A stretch of DNA of 64,000 bases from Rhodococcus qingshengii JCM 15477 (GTDB lineage: Bacteria > Actinomycetota > Actinomycetes > Mycobacteriales > Mycobacteriaceae): contig NZ_CP096563.1 in the NCBI RefSeq assembly GCF_023221595.1, forward strand, positions 3,615,501-3,679,500, written 5' to 3'. Each line of letters starts with the position of its first letter. Within the stretch, counting starts at the first letter, position 1. The notes under the pieces were generated by a model, which saw only the letters and a list, made by a program, of their open reading frames with translations, had not been told where the DNA came from and ran no database searches. Shown piece after piece: positions 60,676 through 64,000 of this stretch. The position numbers were made by a program, and so were the translations under genes.

Positions 60676-60895
60676 GATCTCCTCGTGCCAGTCGGACTCG
60701 GCACGGGGACGACGTGGCGCTTGTGCGCCGACACCGCGGTACCACCCCGTTTGCACCCCGTAGATCCGCGCTTGGATCCCGAGGTGCCACTCGATCGAGC
60801 TGTGACGGGCTCACCCGTTCGGTTCTACTGAGTTCTGGGCGCCTGAAGCGACAAGAACCGTTCTTCCGAAAGCTCCCCGGTGATTGCCGGATCAC
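60676..60895 (-). promoter_or_regulatory. Translational T-box riboswitch controlling ileS
   Basis: Read on the minus strand, an ultrashort stem I, CCGG-CAATCA-CCGG (60890-60877), presents the isoleucine specifier ATC at 60884-60882. The conserved GGGGAGCTTTCGGAAGAACGG follows, then the T-box proper, GGGGTGGTACCGCGG (60748-60734), whose TGGT can pair with the ACCA end of tRNA-Ile. A GTGCC/GGCAC stem abuts the ribosome site GAGGAG (60684-60679). Such leaders in Actinobacteria sequester the ribosome site unless uncharged tRNA-Ile binds. The 5' end of the RNA is not defined. Confidence 0.92.
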
Positions 60896-60953
60896 AGCCT
60901 GGTATTCGTGTTGGACAGTCTAATACTCGTCCTGGACCTTGTCGGAACTCGCC

Positions 60954-61268
60954 CTAGGACTTGTCGGGGCCACCCGGCGACTCGCCATGATTTCTCTGAT
61001 TGTCATCGTTGGCGGTGGCTGCATCGTCGATCGACGAATTCGAGGAACTCTCGACTCGACCGTAAGGCGACGACATTCCGCTGCCCGATGCCGGGTCATC
61101 CAACGAAGGAACCGCCTTCCTGCTGGTCAGCGCACTGACCAGCAGGAGGACGGCACCTGCTACACAAATCGCGATACATGCCCACGCCCAGATCAGCGAC
61201 CCTGTGGTCAGGGCGACGATCAGGAGAGCGAAACCAACTCCCGCGAGAACCAACGTCACGACCAGCAC
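60954..61268 (-). CDS. Small two-span membrane protein (Rv2144c-like position)
   Basis: A 104-residue protein with two spans at about residues 2-22 and 27-47, then a polar Ser/Asp/Asn-rich tail. It lies 49 bp downstream of wag31 on the same strand. The same place in M. tuberculosis holds Rv2144c, a small transmembrane protein. Function unknown; a link with polar growth is only positional. Confidence 0.75.
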   Translation of the reverse strand: MLVVTLVLAGVGFALLIVALTTGSLIWAWACIAICVAGAVLLLVSALTSRKAVPSLDDPASGSGMSSPYGRVESSSNSSIDDAATANDDNQRNHGESPGGPDKS

Positions 61269-61317
61269 GTATCAACCTTTGTCCGGTCCGATAGCTGAGC
61301 CGACGGAGCGCTCTCGG

Positions 61318-62145
61318 TCAGCTGTTTCCCTTGGCGAAGGACGGGCTGTAGGAATCCTGTCCACCGTCGACCGGAACGGCCGAGCCGCGCTGTTCGAGCT
61401 CTTCGAGCTGCGATTCCAGGTAGGACTTCAGGCGCACCCGGTACTCGCGTTCGAACGTCTTGAGCTGCTCGATACGGCCCTCGAGGACCGATCGCTGCTG
61501 GTTGATGGTCGCCATGATTTCGGTGTGCTTCTTCTCGGCGTCCGCCTTGAGAGCGTCTGCCTTCTCCTGAGCCTGGCGAAGCTGGGTCTCGGAGCGAGTC
61601 TGAGCGTCGGTCAGCATCGCCTCCGACTTGTTGCGCGCATCCGCGATCATGCCGTCAGCCTTGCTGCGAGCCTCGCTCATGAGCTGCTCGGAGTTGGTGC
61701 GGGCACTGCCGAGCAGCTGCTCGGACTCGGTCTTGGCATCGTTGGTGAGGCGATCCGCCATCTCCTGAGCCAGTCCGAGGACCTTTGCGGCCTGCATGTG
61801 GGTGTCGCCACTCTGCGGCGCTGCAACGGCAGCGGCGGCGGGAACCGGCGCTGCAACAGGTGCAGGCTTGGGCGGTTCGACGACCCGAGCGGGCTCCGGC
61901 TTGGGCTGCGCTGCGACGGGTGCTGCCTGCTGAGCAGGTGCCGGCGACTTCTTGGCAGCCGCGAGCTCCTGATCCAGCTCACCTACGCGCTGGCGCAGGT
62001 CCGCATTCTCTTCGATGAGCTGCGACAGCGCCTGCTCGACGAGGTCGAGGAATGCGTCGACCTCGTCCTCGTTGTAGCCACGCTTGCCGATAGGCGGCTT
62101 GCTGAACGCAACGTTGTGCACGTCAGCTGGAGTCAGTTGCGGCAT
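61318..62145 (-). CDS. wag31: DivIVA/Wag31 polar growth protein
   Basis: A 275-residue coiled-coil scaffold that marks cell poles and guides tip growth. The N-terminal membrane-binding DivIVA domain is [33 protein letters not shown] (residues 4-36 in pieces), a Pro/Ala-rich linker spans about 65-112, and coiled coils run from about 113 to 255. [13 protein letters not shown] is the family core. Two 15-bp tandem repeats lie about 60-90 bp upstream. The gene sits between yggT and ileS in the division cluster. Confidence 0.95.
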   Translation of the reverse strand: MPQLTPADVHNVAFSKPPIGKRGYNEDEVDAFLDLVEQALSQLIEENADLRQRVGELDQELAAAKKSPAPAQQAAPVAAQPKPEPARVVEPPKPAPVAAPVPAAAAVAAPQSGDTHMQAAKVLGLAQEMADRLTNDAKTESEQLLGSARTNSEQLMSEARSKADGMIADARNKSEAMLTDAQTRSETQLRQAQEKADALKADAEKKHTEIMATINQQRSVLEGRIEQLKTFEREYRVRLKSYLESQLEELEQRGSAVPVDGGQDSYSPSFAKGNS

Positions 62146-62203
62146 GGAAGGATCCCTTCACGCGTCATTTGGCGGTCTAGCAAGCATTCAGTTGCAACAC
62201 AGT

Positions 62204-62233
62204 CTACGTAGTGGCGAACTACGTAGTGGCGAA
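62204..62233. repeat. Two tandem 15-bp repeats upstream of wag31
   Basis: CTACGTAGTGGCGAA occurs twice without a gap (62204-62218 and 62219-62233), each with the palindrome CTACGTAG. The repeats lie 59-88 bp upstream of the wag31 start in the 141-bp wag31-yggT gap, where its promoter should be. Confidence 0.75.
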
Positions 62234-62286
62234 CCACTGGATGAGTTATGGCATCCATTCTGGCATACCACTCACTCGGACTGCGC

Positions 62287-62565
62287 TCAGCGAACAACCG
62301 ACATCAGGATGATGACGATGAAAAGCAAGACCATGATGGATAGATCCAAGCGAACTCCACCGAGGTTGATCGGGGGGATCAACCTGCGGAGCAGTTTCAC
62401 CGGAGGATCGGTGATCGTAAAAATGGTTTCGAGAATGACTGCGACCAATCCGGTCGGTCGCCAATCTCTGGCAAACGAACGAACGAACTCGACGATCACT
62501 CTGCCGATCAGCAACAGCCAGAAGACAACCAGCACCAGATAGATCACAGAGAGAAGCGCGTCCAC
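62287..62565 (-). CDS. yggT: YggT-family membrane protein
   Basis: A 92-residue protein with two hydrophobic segments separated by FARDWRPTGLVAVILETIF and the conserved TDPPVKLLRRLIPP motif. YggT/YlmG proteins accompany division genes and have been linked to septum or membrane organisation; no reaction is known. The GTG at 62565 gives the standard N-terminus; GAGGG lies just upstream. A perfect 12-bp hairpin lies 20 bp before the start. Confidence 0.88.
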   Translation of the reverse strand: MDALLSVIYLVLVVFWLLLIGRVIVEFVRSFARDWRPTGLVAVILETIFTITDPPVKLLRRLIPPINLGGVRLDLSIMVLLFIVIILMSVVR

Positions 62566-62585
62566 ACCCTCACTCTGCCTGACTT

Positions 62586-62616
62586 CTGCGGTGTGTCCAA
62601 AACAGACACACCGCAG
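62586..62616 (-). terminator. 12-bp hairpin between sepF and yggT
   Basis: CTGCGGTGTGTC (62586-62597) pairs perfectly with GACACACCGCAG (62605-62616) around CAAAACA. On the minus strand its loop reads TGTTTTG. It lies 138 bp after sepF and 20 bp before yggT. Confidence 0.6.
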
Positions 62617-62754
62617 CAATTCCGGAACCGGTCCGCATCGAGTCCGTCTTGTAACGGCCGGCGATGGGTCCGAATGCGGCGTCCGCCGAGGCGGGCCGCC
62701 GTTCGAATGTGCTCACGTCACCCCTGCTCAGGGGCCGGACTGCGGTCGAGACCA

Positions 62755-63405
62755 TCATTTCTGGCTGTAGAAACCCGTCTCGGCGATCCGACGGCGCTCC
62801 TCGGCGGAAACGTCGATGTCGGCCGGTGAGAGAAGAAACACTTTGGTGGCTACCTTGTCGAAAGAACCACGCAATGCGAACGCCAGGCCGGCCGCGAAAT
62901 CGACCAGACGCTTCGCGTCGGCGTTGCTCATGTCGACCAGATCCATGATGACGGGAGTGCCGTCCCGGAACCGCTCACCGATCGTGCGGGCCTCTGCGTA
63001 GCTCTGCGGACGCAGTGTCGTGATCTTGGCGAGCGGGCCGCCGTCGTCGACAACCGGCGCACGTCGCGCTTCGGGTCGCTCTGCGCGCGCGTCGACCGCG
63101 AGGTTGCCACGGCTTGCCGGGCGCGGCGCCATCGCCGGGCGGCTGCTGCGGCTGGGAACGGTGTCGACGCGGGGCCGGGAATCGTAGCGATCGAACTCCG
63201 CGTCCTCTTCGTCACGACGACTGGGCGCGTAGCTCGCCTTCGAGAAGGCAGGTTCGACGAACTCGCGGTCGTCGCGCTCGGCATAGCCGTCGTGACTACG
63301 ACGGGGTGCGCGGCGAGCCTGATCGGGCTCCTCCACGTATTCGTCCTCGTAGTCATCGAGGGGAACCATGCCGAAGTAAGCCTTGAACTTATGCAGGTTG
63401 CTCAT
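62755..63405 (-). CDS. sepF: Cell division protein SepF
   Basis: A 216-residue FtsZ-membrane linker. The N-terminal amphipathic helix ([14 protein letters not shown]) is the membrane anchor, a long charged Arg/Asp/Glu linker spans about 20-120, and the C-terminal SepF domain ([20 protein letters not shown] to the end) contains the [16 protein letters not shown] core. Linker length is typical of Actinobacteria. It follows yggS by 85 bp. Confidence 0.94.
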   Translation of the reverse strand: MSNLHKFKAYFGMVPLDDYEDEYVEEPDQARRAPRRSHDGYAERDDREFVEPAFSKASYAPSRRDEEDAEFDRYDSRPRVDTVPSRSSRPAMAPRPASRGNLAVDARAERPEARRAPVVDDGGPLAKITTLRPQSYAEARTIGERFRDGTPVIMDLVDMSNADAKRLVDFAAGLAFALRGSFDKVATKVFLLSPADIDVSAEERRRIAETGFYSQK

Positions 63406-63490
63406 TGATCGACCTTCCTTGGCGCGGCGGAATCAATCCGACTGCGACCGGTCGCAGCGGTGTGGACGGGTTGGGCGATCACCTGAGCGA

Positions 63491-64000
63491 TCACCTCGAG
63501 ATTACTGGTCGTGAGCCGAGCAGTGCGGTTCCGACACGCACGCAGGTTGATCCGTGGCGCACTGCAGCCTCCAGATCGCCGGTCATACCGGCCGAGAGTT
63601 CGGTTGCCCGGGGATGCGATTCGAGGATCAAAAGATGTGCCCTGCGGAGGATTTCGAACTGCTCGTCCGGATCTGATCCAAGCGGCGGGACGGCCATCAG
63701 TCCCGCGAATTCGAGACCTTCGGCTGATTCGATCCGCTCGGCGAGAGGCGTTAGCTCGCCCGTCGGAACTCCGCCACGCGCGGGGTCTCCGTCGAGACTT
63801 ACCTGGATGAGCGCCCGGAGCGGCTCCGTGCGCTCACCGTCCGACAAAGCACTCAGCGCAGCCCGATCGAGTGCATCGACCAGTCGCGCACTGTCCACCG
63901 AGTGAATTGCATAGGCCCACTTCGCTACCGACCGAGCTTTGTTGCGCTGCAACTGTCCGATCATGTGCCAGCGAACCGGATCATCGATCGCGCCCGTCTG
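63491..64000 (-). CDS. yggS: YggS-family PLP homeostasis protein (cut by the window edge)
   Basis: The C-terminal 169 residues of a PLP-binding alanine-racemase-fold protein (YBL036C/YggS); the beginning, with the PLP Lys, lies beyond the window. RWHMIGQLQRNKAR, HSVDSARLVDAL, GLMAVPPLG and the closing LSAGMTGDLEAAVRHGSTCVRVGTALLG (in part) are family hallmarks. These proteins keep free pyridoxal phosphate in balance. Upstream of sepF in the order known from division clusters. Confidence 0.93.
   Translation of the reverse strand, partial: QTGAIDDPVRWHMIGQLQRNKARSVAKWAYAIHSVDSARLVDALDRAALSALSDGERTEPLRALIQVSLDGDPARGGVPTGELTPLAERIESAEGLEFAGLMAVPPLGSDPDEQFEILRRAHLLILESHPRATELSAGMTGDLEAAVRHGSTCVRVGTALLGSRPVISR

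Overview
The window reads as chromosomal DNA of a mycolic-acid actinomycete, most likely Rhodococcus (the R. erythropolis group is my best guess). The grounds are high G+C with frequent GTG/TTG starts, many 4-bp ATGA/GTGA overlaps, TetR-rich accessory stretches, an F420-type nitroreductase, a mycofactocin-type dehydrogenase, BioQ/BsaP-type biotin genes, DivIVA/Wag31 and an actinobacterial ileS T-box. The species assignment is inference. No rRNA, tRNA, CRISPR array, insertion sequence or prophage was seen.

Region 1 (1-18.3 kb) is organised around biotin. On the minus strand lies bioB-bsaP-DUF2567, divergent from the TetR regulator bioQ across two tandem TTGAAC-N3-GT(T/A)CA(A/C) operators. A third copy of that operator sits between bioA (+) and bioF-bioD (-) at 17.0 kb. 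Between the two halves lie an azlDC amino-acid exporter with a divergent XRE-cupin regulator, two VOC proteins, several very small genes, an orphan peptidase S74/intramolecular-chaperone-domain protein, and an apparent mevalonate-catabolism operon: a PucR-type regulator, class II HMG-CoA reductase, HMG-CoA lyase, a small two-span membrane protein and a TctA-type permease. A MASE1-GGDEF diguanylate cyclase follows.

Region 2 (18.4-40.6 kb) holds the glycogen-to-trehalose route. treX-treY are adjacent, but treZ lies 13.5 kb further on. The stretch between them carries two oxidoreductases, a thioesterase/TetR pair around a shared palindrome, an EamA/LysR pair, an MFS exporter fused to two beta-sandwich domains with its TetR, and an arsenic island (arsC, acr3, arsR, an ArsR-GNAT fusion resembling ArsR-ArsN, and an ArsO-like flavoprotein) with four palindromic ArsR-type sites. 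After treZ come a second MFS exporter and its TetR.

Region 3 (40.6-64 kb) is mostly core: ilvA, a PoxB-like enzyme, a Ddn-like nitroreductase, dnaE1, rarD, an anchored protein of unknown function, rluD, lspA, two lipoproteins, glutamate decarboxylase, another lipoprotein, dinB, a TfoX-domain protein, and ileS behind a translational T-box. It ends in a division cluster read right to left: yggS (cut by the window edge), sepF, yggT, wag31, a small membrane protein, ileS. From memory, many of these genes (ileS, dinX, lspA, rluD, dnaE1, ilvA, treZYX, bioAFD, bioB) occur in the same order in M. tuberculosis around Rv1536-Rv1591, so the accessory blocks look like insertions into a conserved backbone.
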